A DNA stretch of 64,000 bases, from the NCBI RefSeq assembly GCF_000193205.1, contig NC_015278.1, forward strand, positions 1,302,001-1,366,000. Reading direction: 5' to 3'. Below the pieces are notes generated by a model, which saw only the letters and a list, made by a program, of their open reading frames with translations, was not told the DNA's origin and did no database searches. The translations under genes and the position numbers were made by a program. This document shows, in pieces, positions 39,964 through 51,582 of this stretch (its first letter is position 1; each line of letters begins with the position of its first letter). Source of the stretch: Aerococcus sp. Group 1. GTDB lineage: Bacteria; Bacillota; Bacilli; Lactobacillales; Aerococcaceae.

Positions 39964-40128
39964 CCGGTTAAGTTGTATGATGCGAAAAGTTTTAAAACTC
40001 TTTCTTTTTCGGTTTTTACGCTTGGTAAAATTGGTTTATTGACATTTCTATCTCGCAAAAAATAGAAATGCGGAATGTTATGATAGTATTCAGTTTTCAA
40101 AGAACAATCTGCAACGTTTCCGTTGCAA

Positions 40129-40201
40129 TGGAGGATAGCGGGATCGAACCGCTGACCTCCTGCTTGCAAAGCAGGCGCTCTCCCAGCTGAGCTAATCCCC
40201 C
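40129..40201 (-). tRNA. tRNA-Ala (TGC) in the 16S-23S spacer
   Basis: Identical to the array copy at 36083-36155; anticodon loop TTTGCAA. Confidence 0.96.
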
Positions 40202-40235
40202 GGGTATGAGTTATGGTCCTATAATAAACATGTAA

Positions 40236-40309
<74 letters not shown>

Positions 40310-40381
40310 GGTTAAATCCATCAACCATGTGGATAGACCTCTCAAAACTAAACAAAGAAGACTCAAATATGTATTCCGAAT

Positions 40382-41941
<1,560 letters not shown>

Positions 41942-42105
41942 ATCATGAGCGTTGAATAGCTCATTTGTTTGCTGACTAGTTATAGTCTGGTCTAGACTTA
42001 TTGTTTGAATTGTTGGTTCATCAACAAAATGTTGATGCCCTACACATTTGGTTCGTCTTCTTTGTTCAGTTTTCAAAGGTCTATATCGCTTGTTGCGACT
42101 TTATT

Positions 42106-42135
42106 ATCATACCGCAACCACCATCTCTTTGTCAA
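42106..42135 (-). promoter_or_regulatory. rRNA operon promoter P2
   Basis: Minus strand TTGACA (42130-42135), 18-base spacer, TATGAT (42106-42111), about 165 bases before 16S. Confidence 0.75.
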
Positions 42136-42265
42136 GAACTTTTTAAAATTTATTTTTCATTGCTGAACTCCCACTCAAAGTGAAAGAAATAAACTTTATC
42201 AGTTCTCTGAGAACGAGCGAGGGTTAAACAACTGCGTTTTACTCCGCTCATCAGCGACAAGAAAT

Positions 42266-42294
42266 ATAATATAATGTTTCGCTATCAAAGTCAA
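42266..42294 (-). promoter_or_regulatory. rRNA operon promoter P1
   Basis: Minus strand TTGACT (42289-42294), 17-base spacer, TATTAT (42266-42271). Tandem with P2, the usual arrangement. The rest of the 16S upstream region (41942-42426) has no gene. Confidence 0.65.
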
Positions 42295-42324
42295 TAGATT
42301 TTCCCAAAAAAGTTTGAAATAAAT

Positions 42325-42359
42325 AAAAAAGAGAAGCTTCTTGATGAAACTTCTCTTCT
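42325..42359 (-). terminator. Terminator of the ppi-S1-pgi unit
   Basis: Minus strand AGAGAAG and CTTCTCT pair with a looped GA/TC step and are followed by T6. A second hairpin (AAAGCTGA/TCAGGCTTT) precedes it at 42361-42382. Confidence 0.7.
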
Positions 42360-42426
42360 AAAAGCCTGATTTTTCAGCTTTTATAGCCTATTAGTTTAAT
42401 TAATAAAAGTGATTATTAATTTTAAA

Positions 42427-43776
42427 TTAATCTAAGCGTTGGTTAAGTTCATCAGCTAAATCCTCAAATCCTGGTTTCCCGAGTAAAGCAAACATATTTT
42501 TCTTGTAAGCTTCTACTCCAGGTTGGTTAAATGGATTAACGCCATTGAGATAACCACTCATCCCTACTGCTAATTCAAAGAAATAAATCATGTAGCCTAA
42601 GTGATAAGCATCCATTTTTTCAATATGGATAACAAAGTTAGGAACGCGACCGTCAGTATGCGCTAGCAAGGTTCCTTCAAAGGCCTTAGTATTTACATAG
42701 TCTAAATCTTTGCCTTCTAGGTAGGAAAGGCCATCTAAGTCACTATCTAATCGAGGAATATCAATATTTCTTTCAGGTGTATCCACTTTGATAACTGTTT
42801 CCATAAGGTTACGTTTTCCATCTTGAATAGACTGACCAATCGAATGCAAGTCGGTAGAGAAGTTAGCAGAAGATGGATAAATTCCTTTTTGGTCTTTTCC
42901 TTCTGATTCACCAAATAATTGTTTCCACCATTCTGCAAAGTATTGCATCTTAGGTTCATAGTTAACTAAAATTTCTGTATCATAGCCTTTACGGTGAAGG
43001 ATATTTCTTAACCCTGCATATTGGTAGGCACTATTTTTCTTTAAGTCTGCATCTGATAGGTCTTCCATGGCTTGCTTAGCCCCTTCAAGAAGAGCATCAG
43101 TATCCGCACCACTAACCGCAATTGGTAAAAGCCCTACAGGTGTTAGGACGGTAAAACGTCCCCCAACCCCGTCAGGAATGATAAAGGTCTCATAACCTTC
43201 TTTATCGGCTTCTTCTCTTAGGGCACCTTTTGCTTTATCAGTTGTCGCATAAATCCGTTGTTTAGCAGCTTCTTTACCATATTTATCTTCTAGTAATTGC
43301 TTAAAGATTCTAAAGGCAATCGCTGTTTCAGTGGTGGTCCCTGATTTACTAATAACGTTAACTGAAAAATCGCGGTCTCCAATCACTTCAATCAATTCAC
43401 TGAGATAGGTTGAACTTAAACTGTTACCGGCAAATAAAATTTGAGGATAGTCTCTTTTATCAGCTGGGAAGTAGTTAATAAATTGATGACTTAAAAAGTC
43501 AATGGCTGCTTTTGCCCCTAAATAGGAGCCTCCAATTCCAAGGACCACTAAAACATCAGAGTCGGCCTGGATTCGTTTGGCAGCTTCTTTTAGGCGAGCA
43601 TATTCTTCTTTGTCATAATCTGCTGGAAGAGTTACCCAATCCGTAAAATCAGCGCCTTGTCCTGTCTTCTCACGTAACATTTTATCTGCTGCGCTCACAA
43701 AGGGTTGTAGGTAGCTTAATTCATGATCTTGAATGAAATGTTCTGTTTTTGAATAATCAAAAGTTAATGTAGACAA
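42427..43776 (-). CDS. pgi: Glucose-6-phosphate isomerase
   Basis: Interconverts glucose 6-phosphate and fructose 6-phosphate. 449 residues, the length usual in lactic acid bacteria, with [17 protein letters not shown], the signature [16 protein letters not shown], and [19 protein letters not shown] 43776 with GGAGG. Last gene of a three-gene unit behind a cyclophilin and an S1-domain protein. Confidence 0.96.
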   Translation of the reverse strand: MSTLTFDYSKTEHFIQDHELSYLQPFVSAADKMLREKTGQGADFTDWVTLPADYDKEEYARLKEAAKRIQADSDVLVVLGIGGSYLGAKAAIDFLSHQFINYFPADKRDYPQILFAGNSLSSTYLSELIEVIGDRDFSVNVISKSGTTTETAIAFRIFKQLLEDKYGKEAAKQRIYATTDKAKGALREEADKEGYETFIIPDGVGGRFTVLTPVGLLPIAVSGADTDALLEGAKQAMEDLSDADLKKNSAYQYAGLRNILHRKGYDTEILVNYEPKMQYFAEWWKQLFGESEGKDQKGIYPSSANFSTDLHSIGQSIQDGKRNLMETVIKVDTPERNIDIPRLDSDLDGLSYLEGKDLDYVNTKAFEGTLLAHTDGRVPNFVIHIEKMDAYHLGYMIYFFELAVGMSGYLNGVNPFNQPGVEAYKKNMFALLGKPGFEDLADELNQRLD

Positions 43777-43778
43777 TG

Positions 43779-44189
43779 TTATTCCTCCAATCGATAATCT
43801 TTAATCTTACCTGATTGAATATCTGCTAATGAATTTTCAATCCACTCAGGCATTTTTTTATGGATTGTTTTAAAACCTATTTGTGGTGTATGACGCCGCT
43901 TGGGTTTCTTTATCCGCGCTGGAAAATTTGGGGTATTAGTCGCTTTAAGGGCTCGAATTGATAGACTAATTTTCTTGGTGTACTCATCGATATCAATGAT
44001 TTTTACTTTAACCTGGTCACCAATTGAAAAACGTTCTTCTAAGTTGGTGACAAAACCATGGTCAACCTCAGAAATATGTACCAAGCCATGGCAATGCGGG
44101 TTTAATTTAATAAATAAACCATAGGATTGGATCCCAGTTACGGTTCCATTAAGGATATCGCCAATCCGATATGTTTCTGAACCTCCCAT
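43779..44189 (-). CDS. S1-domain RNA-binding protein (YugI/CvfD-like)
   Basis: 136-residue protein with one N-terminal S1 domain ([21 protein letters not shown] ... [12 protein letters not shown] ... [10 protein letters not shown], about residues 8-80) and a basic C-terminal part. Family members bind ribosomes or act as post-transcriptional regulators. ATG 44189 overlaps the stop of the cyclophilin gene by one base (TAATG), so translation is coupled; pgi follows after 2 bases. Confidence 0.85.
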   Translation of the reverse strand: MGGSETYRIGDILNGTVTGIQSYGLFIKLNPHCHGLVHISEVDHGFVTNLEERFSIGDQVKVKIIDIDEYTKKISLSIRALKATNTPNFPARIKKPKRRHTPQIGFKTIHKKMPEWIENSLADIQSGKIKDYRLEE

Positions 44190-44782
44190 TACTGATCAAG
44201 GCCTTCAATATCAATTGTAACAATTGATACATCTTCCAAGGGTTTATCGTTGCTATCTCTGTCTACTGCTTCAATTTGATAGACGACATCCATCCCATCG
44301 ATTACTTGACCAAACACCGTATGTTTGTGATCTAGCCAAGGGGTTCCTCCCTTTTTAGCATAATTCTCAATAACTTCTTCAGGCCAGGATAGTGCCTTCA
44401 TCTGGTCTAACATGGCTTGGGGTACTTCTTGGGCAGAGACAATAAAGAATTGCGAGCCATTGGTATTTGGTCCAGCATTAGCCATGGAGAGAGCACCGTT
44501 AAAGTTAAAGACTTGGTTAGAAAATTCATCTTCAAATGCCCTTCCGTAGATACTTTCTCCCCCTCTACCCGTTCCGGTAGGGTCGCCACCCTGAATCATA
44601 AAATTGGGAATGACCCGGTGAAAAATAACCCCGTCATAATAACCAGATTGGCTCAATTCAATAAAGTTTTTAACTGTTTTAGGTGCCAGCTCAGGATATA
44701 GAGTAAGAGTAATGTCCCCTAAAGTGGTTTTAATCGTTGCGGTAGGATTATGATCATTGCTTTCCAGTTGTAGATAGTTCAT
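44189..44782 (-). CDS. ppiB: Cyclophilin-type peptidyl-prolyl cis-trans isomerase
   Basis: Cytosolic protein-folding enzyme, 197 residues, no signal peptide. Core motifs: [36 protein letters not shown] and [17 protein letters not shown] 44782 follows AGGAGG. First gene of the unit with the S1-domain protein and pgi. Confidence 0.93.
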   Translation of the reverse strand: MNYLQLESNDHNPTATIKTTLGDITLTLYPELAPKTVKNFIELSQSGYYDGVIFHRVIPNFMIQGGDPTGTGRGGESIYGRAFEDEFSNQVFNFNGALSMANAGPNTNGSQFFIVSAQEVPQAMLDQMKALSWPEEVIENYAKKGGTPWLDHKHTVFGQVIDGMDVVYQIEAVDRDSNDKPLEDVSIVTIDIEGLDQ

Positions 44783-44936
44783 TATTTACCTCCTTAGTTT
44801 AATTGTACCAAGATCGCCAATTTTTGTATAGAAGACTTTCAATAGCAACAAACTTTCCCTGGATCCTAAAAAACTTTTCTAGCCTCCTAATTCATGATAA
44901 GATTACACTAGTTAATATTAGAGAGGAAACATTCCA

Positions 44937-45434
44937 GTGAAAAATTTCCCCTTAACTGCCACGATTGTAGCAATTATTTTCACCCAAATAATCAAATACC
45001 CGATTGCCTATCTTTTTATGGGAAAAAAGGAAACCAAACTTTCTATTATCCATACGACCGGCGGCATGCCCAGTTCACATACCGCTGCGGTAACCGCCTT
45101 AATCACTTCCCTCATCCTTCAAGAAGGCTTTTTGTCTCCCTACGTTGCCATAGCAACGGCCTATGGGCTAATCGTTATGTTCGACGCCATGGGGGTAAGA
45201 AGACAAAGTGGTGAACAAGGCATTCTGATTAGAGAGTTATTGGCCATTTTACGTGAACACTATGTTAGTGAAGAGGATGGTCAAATCAATGAGAAGTTAG
45301 ATCAGATTGATGACCAAAATATGGTTATCGATGATTATCTTGGGCATAAACCTTCGGAAGTCTTTGGGGGCTTTGTCGCTGGGGTCGGTGTTGCCTTTTT
45401 TATTCGCTTTATCTTTTTTATTTTGATTGGATGA
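44937..45434 (+). CDS. Divergent PAP2 family (DUF212, YuiD-like) membrane protein
   Basis: 165 residues with hydrophobic helices (about 5-25, 45-65, 70-90, 145-163) and GGMPSSHTAAVTALITSL, the phosphatase-like motif of the family. GTG start at 44937 with GAGAGG 11 bases upstream. Lipid phosphatase activity has been suggested from the motif; the real substrate is unknown. Its stop lies 5 bases before the next gene's ATG, so the two form a unit. Confidence 0.85.
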   Translation: MKNFPLTATIVAIIFTQIIKYPIAYLFMGKKETKLSIIHTTGGMPSSHTAAVTALITSLILQEGFLSPYVAIATAYGLIVMFDAMGVRRQSGEQGILIRELLAILREHYVSEEDGQINEKLDQIDDQNMVIDDYLGHKPSEVFGGFVAGVGVAFFIRFIFFILIG

Positions 45435-45438
45435 TTTA

Positions 45439-46443
45439 ATGACAGAAAAAAACATCAAAGATTTAACTATTATTGGCGCTGGACCCAGTGGTTTATTCGC
45501 CGCCTTTTATGCAGGAATGCGTCAGCTTTCTGTACAAATTATTGATAGTCTTGCTCAAGTTGGCGGACAGCCCCACGCCTTGTATCCTGACAAGGCGATT
45601 TTTGATATTGGGGCCCTTCCGCAAATTACTGGTAAGGAACTCAGTCAAGCCCTGATGGAACAAGTGAAGCCCTTTACTTCGACCACTAGCTTTCACTTTA
45701 ACCATGACATCACTGAAATCAATGATGAAGGGGATTATTTTTCCTTAAAAAGTCAAAAGGCTTGCTTTTATAGCCGAGCCGTCCTAATTGCCGCTGGGGG
45801 CGGCGCTTTTAGACCACGTTCGGCAAATATTAAAAATGAAGCTGAATTTGAAGGAGACAAGTTATTTTATACCGTTAATCATGCTCAAGATTTTCAGGGT
45901 CAAGCAGTTGCTATTTTAGGGGGAGGCGATACCGCTTTAGATAACGCTCTATTGGTCAGCCAGTATGCCAAGAAGCTTTATCTGATCCACCGCCGAAATA
46001 GATTCCGTGGTCATGAATTTAGCCAAGCGCAACTGAAGACTAAAAGCAATGTTGAAATCATCACTCCCTATCAAGCTAAGGCCATTCATGCTCTCGAAGG
46101 GTCCCAGCAGGTAGAACTCTTATTGGCCAAAAGCCGCAGTCAGGAAAGCAGGCGCCTCCAGCTAGACAGTATTATTTCTTCTTATGGTTTTCAGGCAAAT
46201 ATTAGTGTCTTTAAGTCATGGCCTATCGAGTCTCTCGGCCAACGTATTCCTGTTAATGAACACATGCAAACGAGTCTGGCAGGGGTCTACGCCATCGGTG
46301 ATATTTGTACTTATACAGGTAAAACCCAGTTAATCGCTAGCGGCTTTGGTGAGGCACCAACAGCCATTAACGCCATCACTTACTACCTCTACCCCGAGGA
46401 AAAACTAGTCCCCCTTCATAGCACCACATACTTTAAAAAATAA
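45439..46443 (+). CDS. Ferredoxin/flavodoxin-NADP+ reductase, thioredoxin-reductase type
   Basis: FAD- and NADPH-binding oxidoreductase (YumC-type Fnr). 334 residues from ATG 45439 (MTEKNIKDLTIIGAGPSGL); the TTG at 45427 is an alternative. FAD site IGAGPSGLFAAFYAG, NADPH site LGGGDTALDNALL, and the second FAD motif GVYAIGDICTY. It has no CxxC redox pair between the domains, which separates it from true thioredoxin reductases. Confidence 0.88.
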   Translation: MTEKNIKDLTIIGAGPSGLFAAFYAGMRQLSVQIIDSLAQVGGQPHALYPDKAIFDIGALPQITGKELSQALMEQVKPFTSTTSFHFNHDITEINDEGDYFSLKSQKACFYSRAVLIAAGGGAFRPRSANIKNEAEFEGDKLFYTVNHAQDFQGQAVAILGGGDTALDNALLVSQYAKKLYLIHRRNRFRGHEFSQAQLKTKSNVEIITPYQAKAIHALEGSQQVELLLAKSRSQESRRLQLDSIISSYGFQANISVFKSWPIESLGQRIPVNEHMQTSLAGVYAIGDICTYTGKTQLIASGFGEAPTAINAITYYLYPEEKLVPLHSTTYFKK

Positions 46444-46455
46444 ATTGCATAAACA

Positions 46456-46486
46456 AAAACCGCAGCTAATGATTGCCTGCGGTTTT
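46456..46486. terminator. Bidirectional terminator between Fnr and dnaD
   Basis: AAAACCGCAG and CTGCGGTTTT form a 10-bp stem with T4 and A5 on the two sides; it separates convergent genes. Confidence 0.8.
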
Positions 46487-46510
46487 CTTATGCTAGGATC
46501 TCTATTTTTC

Positions 46511-47182
46511 TCACTCATCATCAGGTGTATTGATAACCTTAGTCATAGGGACTGGGGGGAGGTCATTATTTTGCTGACGAATTTTAGCATTGCGGTAGTT
46601 CGGCCTAGTCTCGACATTACCTTTTTTATTTTGCTTTTGCCAATTGATTAGAATGCGGTCAATGTAGCGCAAATTTAATACGCCATTCAAAACCGCTTCT
46701 TTAATGGCTGCCTTTACCGTTACCACATCATAGTGGTCTTCACTAAACCAAGCCGCCACTTGCTGGTATTCGATCGGCGATAAGGGACGACCAAATTCTT
46801 GTTCAATAATTTGAAAGATCGACCCTTCAGCCTTCTCTTCCGCTTGTTTTTCTTTTTTGGCATGGTTTTCTTCAAATAAACGCTCTAATTTTTGATAAAG
46901 CAAGTCTAGGCTATAGTATTCAATCTGCTGACCCTGGTCACTTTCTTCGCTCTCAATTGATAAGAATTTTTTATCAATCAAATTCTGAATCATATCATAA
47001 GTTTCACCCTGGCTATAGCCCATACGCTTTTGTAAGGCTTGAATCGGTGGAAAATCATCTTGCATTTGCTGAAAGCTGACAATATGAATGAGAAACATCA
47101 CTTCCTCATTGCTCAAAGAGAGCGCTTGATAGTTTTCTAATAAGCTGGTCTGTAAAACCGTATATTGTTTTCTTTCAACCAC
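46511..47182 (-). CDS. dnaD: DnaD-domain replication initiation protein
   Basis: Helps load the replicative helicase at oriC and restart sites. 223 residues from GTG 47182, chosen because AAGGTGG lies 6 bases in front; an in-frame ATG at 47236 lies inside aspB. N-terminal winged-helix domain (FPPIQALQKRMGYSQGETYDMI) and C-terminal DnaB2/DnaD domain (FGRPLSPIEYQQVAAWF ... YIDRILINW). Follows aspB as in Bacillus. Confidence 0.9.
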   Translation of the reverse strand: MVERKQYTVLQTSLLENYQALSLSNEEVMFLIHIVSFQQMQDDFPPIQALQKRMGYSQGETYDMIQNLIDKKFLSIESEESDQGQQIEYYSLDLLYQKLERLFEENHAKKEKQAEEKAEGSIFQIIEQEFGRPLSPIEYQQVAAWFSEDHYDVVTVKAAIKEAVLNGVLNLRYIDRILINWQKQNKKGNVETRPNYRNAKIRQQNNDLPPVPMTKVINTPDDE

Positions 47183-47201
47183 TAAAGTCCACCTTCTTAA
47201 T

Positions 47202-48383
47202 TCATTTTTCTTGCATAAAGCTACTAATCCGCTCAATTGCCTCTAAGAATAAATCCTCATCAGTTGCATAAGATAAACGTACATGTTCTGGCATGCCAAA
47301 GGCGGATCCCGCTACCAAAGCAACGTGGGCTTCTTCTAGAATCGCCATGACAAAATCATCGACACTATCATAGCCACAGCTTAAAGCAGCTTGCTGGCAT
47401 TTTGGAAATAGATAAAAGGCCCCCTGGGGTTTATTAGCTAGTTCAAAACCTGGTAAATTGATTACGGCCTCATAGCCCTTATTTAGACGGTCTTCATAGG
47501 TTGAACGCATGGATTCAACCAATTCCGGACCGCTCTTGAAGGCCCCTAAAGCCGCGTATTGGCTCACACCAGCTGCATTACCACTGATTTGACCCGCTAA
47601 TTTGTTGAGCATTCTTATAATTTTTTGATCAGCCAAACAATAGCCTAAGCGCCAACCAGTCATCGCATAACTCTTTGACATACCATTCACCACAATGGTA
47701 TTGGCACGAGCCTCTGGGCTTATAGCAGCAAGAGAATAAAACTGGTTGCCGTTATAAACTAACTGGCTATAAATTTCATCAGCAATCATCAATAGATTGT
47801 GCTTCAAGCAGTAGTCAGCAATAGCCACTAACTCTTCCTTACTTAAAACCGTTCCGGTCGGATTAGCCGGTGAATTAAGCAGCAAAATCTTTGTTTTTGG
47901 AGTGAGGTATTGGTCAATAACTTCAGGCGTTAAGCGGAAATCATTGTCAGCATCAGTTTGAGCTAAAACCGCCTTGGCCCCAGTTAGGCGTATCTGTTCT
48001 TCATAACTCACCCAATAGGGACTCGGCACAATTACTTCATCGCCTGGGTTTAATAGAATTTGGAACAAATCATAAAGGACTAACTTGCTACCGTTAGCAA
48101 TAAAGACTTGATCAGCCGTATAGGCTACCCCATCTTTTTCTTGATGAAATTTAGCAATAGCTTCTCTAACTTCTAAAAGTCCTCCAGCTGGCGTATAATG
48201 GTGGCCTTTTCCTTGGTCTAAGGCTGTTTTAGCATAATCAACAATTGGACTAGGCGTAGGGAAATCTGGCTCTCCTAAGGTTAAACTAATAATATCCTTG
48301 CCTTGAGCTTTTAATTGTTTGGCTCGATCACTAGCTTTAAGGGTACTTGATTCTTTTAATTCTAAAGCGCGTTTCGAAAACAT
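47202..48383 (-). CDS. aspB: Aspartate aminotransferase (class I, PLP)
   Basis: 393 residues, with LGEPDFPTP, NSPANPTGTVL, the PLP-lysine segment VVNGMSKSYAMTGWRLGY and a conserved Arg in HVRLSYA. Transfers the amino group between aspartate and 2-oxoglutarate. ATG 48383 with AGGAGG. Lies between ypmB and dnaD. Confidence 0.93.
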   Translation of the reverse strand: MFSKRALELKESSTLKASDRAKQLKAQGKDIISLTLGEPDFPTPSPIVDYAKTALDQGKGHHYTPAGGLLEVREAIAKFHQEKDGVAYTADQVFIANGSKLVLYDLFQILLNPGDEVIVPSPYWVSYEEQIRLTGAKAVLAQTDADNDFRLTPEVIDQYLTPKTKILLLNSPANPTGTVLSKEELVAIADYCLKHNLLMIADEIYSQLVYNGNQFYSLAAISPEARANTIVVNGMSKSYAMTGWRLGYCLADQKIIRMLNKLAGQISGNAAGVSQYAALGAFKSGPELVESMRSTYEDRLNKGYEAVINLPGFELANKPQGAFYLFPKCQQAALSCGYDSVDDFVMAILEEAHVALVAGSAFGMPEHVRLSYATDEDLFLEAIERISSFMQEK

Positions 48384-48396
48384 GCTAGCTTTCCTC

Positions 48397-48871
48397 CTAT
48401 AATTTATCTATGGTTTCATACCAATGACCACTCGCTGCATTAATGTAATGATAGCCCAAGTGTCCATCTTGGTTAATAAAGGAAACTTCCCATACCAATT
48501 GATCATCTTCAATTCCAATCCGGGCTTCTTTGACCTCTTGGGTATTCACATTATTTAAGGTCAATGACTTAGCTTCTTGTTCATTGACTAATTCGTTCAC
48601 CTTGCCGGTTATTTTTTATTGGTTTCCGGTTGATAGGCATAATAAATGAGCTCACCTTGGTCATTCTCTCCTTGGATGGTATAAGTCGTATGATCCTTAT
48701 TTAAAACATAAAATTTCCCCATATTTTTAAACCAATATCATCTCGAGCCATAGTCATTAACTGTTTTTCCTCTTGAATAATTGGTTTTTGTGAATTGAAG
48801 AAAATCGTAAATAAGCCAAAATTAATAATAATTAAACACACAAGAAATGCATTTGCTAATCTTCTTGTCAT
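48397..48871 (-). pseudogene. ypmB: YpmB-like DUF5590/PepSY-type membrane protein, two frame breaks
   Basis: A start with AAAGGAG at ATG 48871 gives an N-terminal membrane helix (ANAFLVCLIIINFGLFTIFF). The frame breaks at an A5 run (48724-48728) and again at an A6 run (48612-48617). Adding one A at each restores a continuous chain, MGKFYVLNKDHTTYTIQGEN ... YYAYQPETNKKITGKVNELV ... VWEVSFINQDGHLGYHYINA, about 158 residues, matching YpmB, which is conserved at this position between dinG and aspB. Function unknown. Confidence 0.75.
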
Positions 48872-48882
48872 AGGTCTCTCCT

Positions 48883-51555
48883 TTAGTCAGACTTGAGAAT
48901 AGCGTCTAAACTGACTTCTTCTACTCTTAGTTCATCCCCAATTACCTTATCAATCGCATCCTTATAAGAACTGTAAAAGAGCCGCTTATCTAAAACAATA
49001 AAGGCGGCCGGCGCTTGATCACTCAGCATACGTCCTAAACTCTGCTTGAAGCGTAAGAGCATTTGGGGCAAGGATTCTTGGTAAAAATAACTCTGATTAC
49101 GCTCCTCCCAGTAGTCACGACGGGCTTGCTCCCTCACTTCATCTGGCGAGCGAAAAGGTAATCTCGCTAGTAGGTAATAGTCACTATGAGATGGTAAATG
49201 TAGGCCCTCAGTCAAAGCTTGCAATCCGACCAGGAGGCCATGGTGACTATCATTATAGCGACTGATGGCATCTTGGTGGCCATATTTTTTCCCCTGAATA
49301 AAAGTGACAGCGATGAGTTCTTCCGGCCAAGATTTTTGAATAAAATGATTTAAGGCAGCCAATAGCTGTTTGGAATTGAGCATGAGATAAATTTTCTTAT
49401 CCCCGTTAATCAATAGCGTCTGTAAAATCTCTGCTAAATAGTGGATCGATTCCTTCTCCGATAAATCATGGAGGGAGGGGTAATCGCTAAGAATATACAA
49501 GCCTTTATTGGCATAAAACGCCTTGTTGATTGGATAAGTATAGAGATGATAATTTTTTATCCCATACATGCTTTCCAGACTCCGTCGACTTTCCGGCAAG
49601 TTAACTGTAGCCGATAGGAATAGCACCTGACTCGGACACTTTCCCCAAATTTCACTCATAAAGTCTGCTACCGCCTTAGGATAAGCGCTAACTCGAGGAT
49701 AATTTTCTGGATAGCTAATTATATAATAATAATCATTCTTATTGGTAAACAGTTTCTGAATATCTTCGATAATTTTTTGACCCAGCCCCAAGGCTTGTAG
49801 CCGTTTTTGTATGTGATTTTGCTTTAATAACTTTTCTTTTTGCGCCATCGCTAAACTAGTCCCATAGACTCTTTGAACCCCTTTGAGATCTTCCCACAAT
49901 TGGGCAAAAAGTAAATAAGTATTATATAAACGAGGATCAGTTCCAGAAAAATAAACGGCTTCATGACTGTCATGATTCAATAATTCATCCAGGACATGGT
50001 CAAAGGTTTTAAGAGCATTTTGCAGCTGGTCTTGCCAAGTGTATAGGACTTCTTCAATTACTCGATTACTGGTATCAAGATAATACTTGTCCGTTAACTG
50101 ACCAAAAAAATGCTCTTGTTGGTTTAAGTAATCATTGATGTCTGCCAAATTCTGATGAACAGCGAGATCTTTTTCGATAATTTGTGGGAGCTGGTGGCAC
50201 TCATCAATAATCAGGTTGCTTGCCTTAGTCCATAAGTTCTTAGCGACTAGGTCCTCTTTATGGCGAATTAAGTAGGCGTGGTTAGTCCAAATAATATCAG
50301 CCTTTTTAGCTAAGTGTAATTGGTGTTGGTAATAATTCCACTGCATAGGCATCTGGTCACTATGATAACGATTCTGATAGAGTGCCAGATTATCCCACTG
50401 TTCCCAGAGGGGAGATTGTCTCAAGCCATGATTTAATTCCGCTAAATCTCCTGTTTGCGTCTCACTTACCCAAAGTAATAAGGACAAGGTAAACATACTT
50501 TCATTTTTAGAAACATGATTTTCCTTAGCCTTCAGGTAATTGATATAAGCTTGGAAGGTGTTTAAATCTAGATAATGGTCCTTACTTTTTAAGACCGCCA
50601 CTTGTATCCTTCGCCCCAATCGATTCACCAATTCTTGCAGGTGGTCTTCTTGCCATTGTCTGATCATGACATTATTGGGAAACGATACGATTAAATGTTT
50701 CCCAGTCTTAGAAGCAACTTGTAATTGACCTAAGATACTGTTATAAGTTTTTCCTTGGCCCGAATTGGCTTTCAAAAAGGCAAATTGCTCACTGTTTTGG
50801 TCAAAGAAATCCATTACATCCTCTTGGATACTCAGATGACCACTATCTTGGTCTTCTTCTGTACCAGCTAGCGGCCGATATAGGCCTTCATTAATTTCAG
50901 GATTAAGGGTAAATGATCCACGGATCAGGCCCCTATTTCTTTGACAATGGACATGATTATACCAATAGCTGAAATATTTCCCGCTTTGCCGAATAAAAAA
51001 TTTTAACCAGGGCTGCATTGCTTTATATAAAGATTCAGGGAGGCTGGCCACTTTATCCATGACTTGGACTAGTAATTGAGCAGTGGCCCGGGCGTCTTCA
51101 ATAGCAGTATGGGCCTTCACTAGATTAATGCCATGGTCAAGAGAAAAATCTCCTAGCTTATAGCTGGCTGCCTGGGGATATAGGACGCGGATTAATTCCA
51201 CTGTATCGATCCCCTCTAGATCAAGAGCCGGTAAGCCTACGCCTTCAAAGGAAGCACTAAGAAATTTATAATCAAAATTAATATTGTGGGCCACAAAGAC
51301 ACAATCTTGTAATTGTTGAAAAAGGTCTGGAGCAATGTCTTCAAATAGGGGGGCATCCCGTAAATCTTCAGTCTGGATACCAGTTAAATCGCTAATATTT
51401 TTAGGAACAGGGATGAGTGGCTGGATATTGCTTTTAAATTCACCAATCTTTTTCTGCCCTTCTAAAAAAACAACCCCAATTTGAATAATGCGGTCGCCAC
51501 GGTTATATTTGGTACCGGTAGTCTCTAAATCAACCACGGCATATTTAACAGGCAT
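48883..51555 (-). CDS. dinG: DinG-family helicase with N-terminal DEDD exonuclease
   Basis: 890 residues. Residues 1-165 form a DnaQ-like 3'-5' exonuclease (VVDLETTGTKYNRGDRIIQ, HNINFDYKFL, HTAIEDARAT). The rest is an XPD/DinG-like superfamily 2 helicase with a non-standard Walker A, ANSGQGKT, a DECH box (LIIDECHQLPQ), and C-terminal LTEGLHLPS and QSLGRMLSD motifs. I see no obvious four-cysteine iron-sulfur cluster, as is usual for the Gram-positive form. ATG 51555, AAGGAG 11 bases upstream. Confidence 0.93.
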   Translation of the reverse strand: MPVKYAVVDLETTGTKYNRGDRIIQIGVVFLEGQKKIGEFKSNIQPLIPVPKNISDLTGIQTEDLRDAPLFEDIAPDLFQQLQDCVFVAHNINFDYKFLSASFEGVGLPALDLEGIDTVELIRVLYPQAASYKLGDFSLDHGINLVKAHTAIEDARATAQLLVQVMDKVASLPESLYKAMQPWLKFFIRQSGKYFSYWYNHVHCQRNRGLIRGSFTLNPEINEGLYRPLAGTEEDQDSGHLSIQEDVMDFFDQNSEQFAFLKANSGQGKTYNSILGQLQVASKTGKHLIVSFPNNVMIRQWQEDHLQELVNRLGRRIQVAVLKSKDHYLDLNTFQAYINYLKAKENHVSKNESMFTLSLLLWVSETQTGDLAELNHGLRQSPLWEQWDNLALYQNRYHSDQMPMQWNYYQHQLHLAKKADIIWTNHAYLIRHKEDLVAKNLWTKASNLIIDECHQLPQIIEKDLAVHQNLADINDYLNQQEHFFGQLTDKYYLDTSNRVIEEVLYTWQDQLQNALKTFDHVLDELLNHDSHEAVYFSGTDPRLYNTYLLFAQLWEDLKGVQRVYGTSLAMAQKEKLLKQNHIQKRLQALGLGQKIIEDIQKLFTNKNDYYYIISYPENYPRVSAYPKAVADFMSEIWGKCPSQVLFLSATVNLPESRRSLESMYGIKNYHLYTYPINKAFYANKGLYILSDYPSLHDLSEKESIHYLAEILQTLLINGDKKIYLMLNSKQLLAALNHFIQKSWPEELIAVTFIQGKKYGHQDAISRYNDSHHGLLVGLQALTEGLHLPSHSDYYLLARLPFRSPDEVREQARRDYWEERNQSYFYQESLPQMLLRFKQSLGRMLSDQAPAAFIVLDKRLFYSSYKDAIDKVIGDELRVEEVSLDAILKSD

Positions 51556-51582
51556 CTACCGTACACTCCTTCTATTTTCAGT

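Noticed and set aside
45439..46443. Thioredoxin reductase
   Set aside because: The CxxC redox pair is absent; the sequence fits the ferredoxin-NADP reductase branch.
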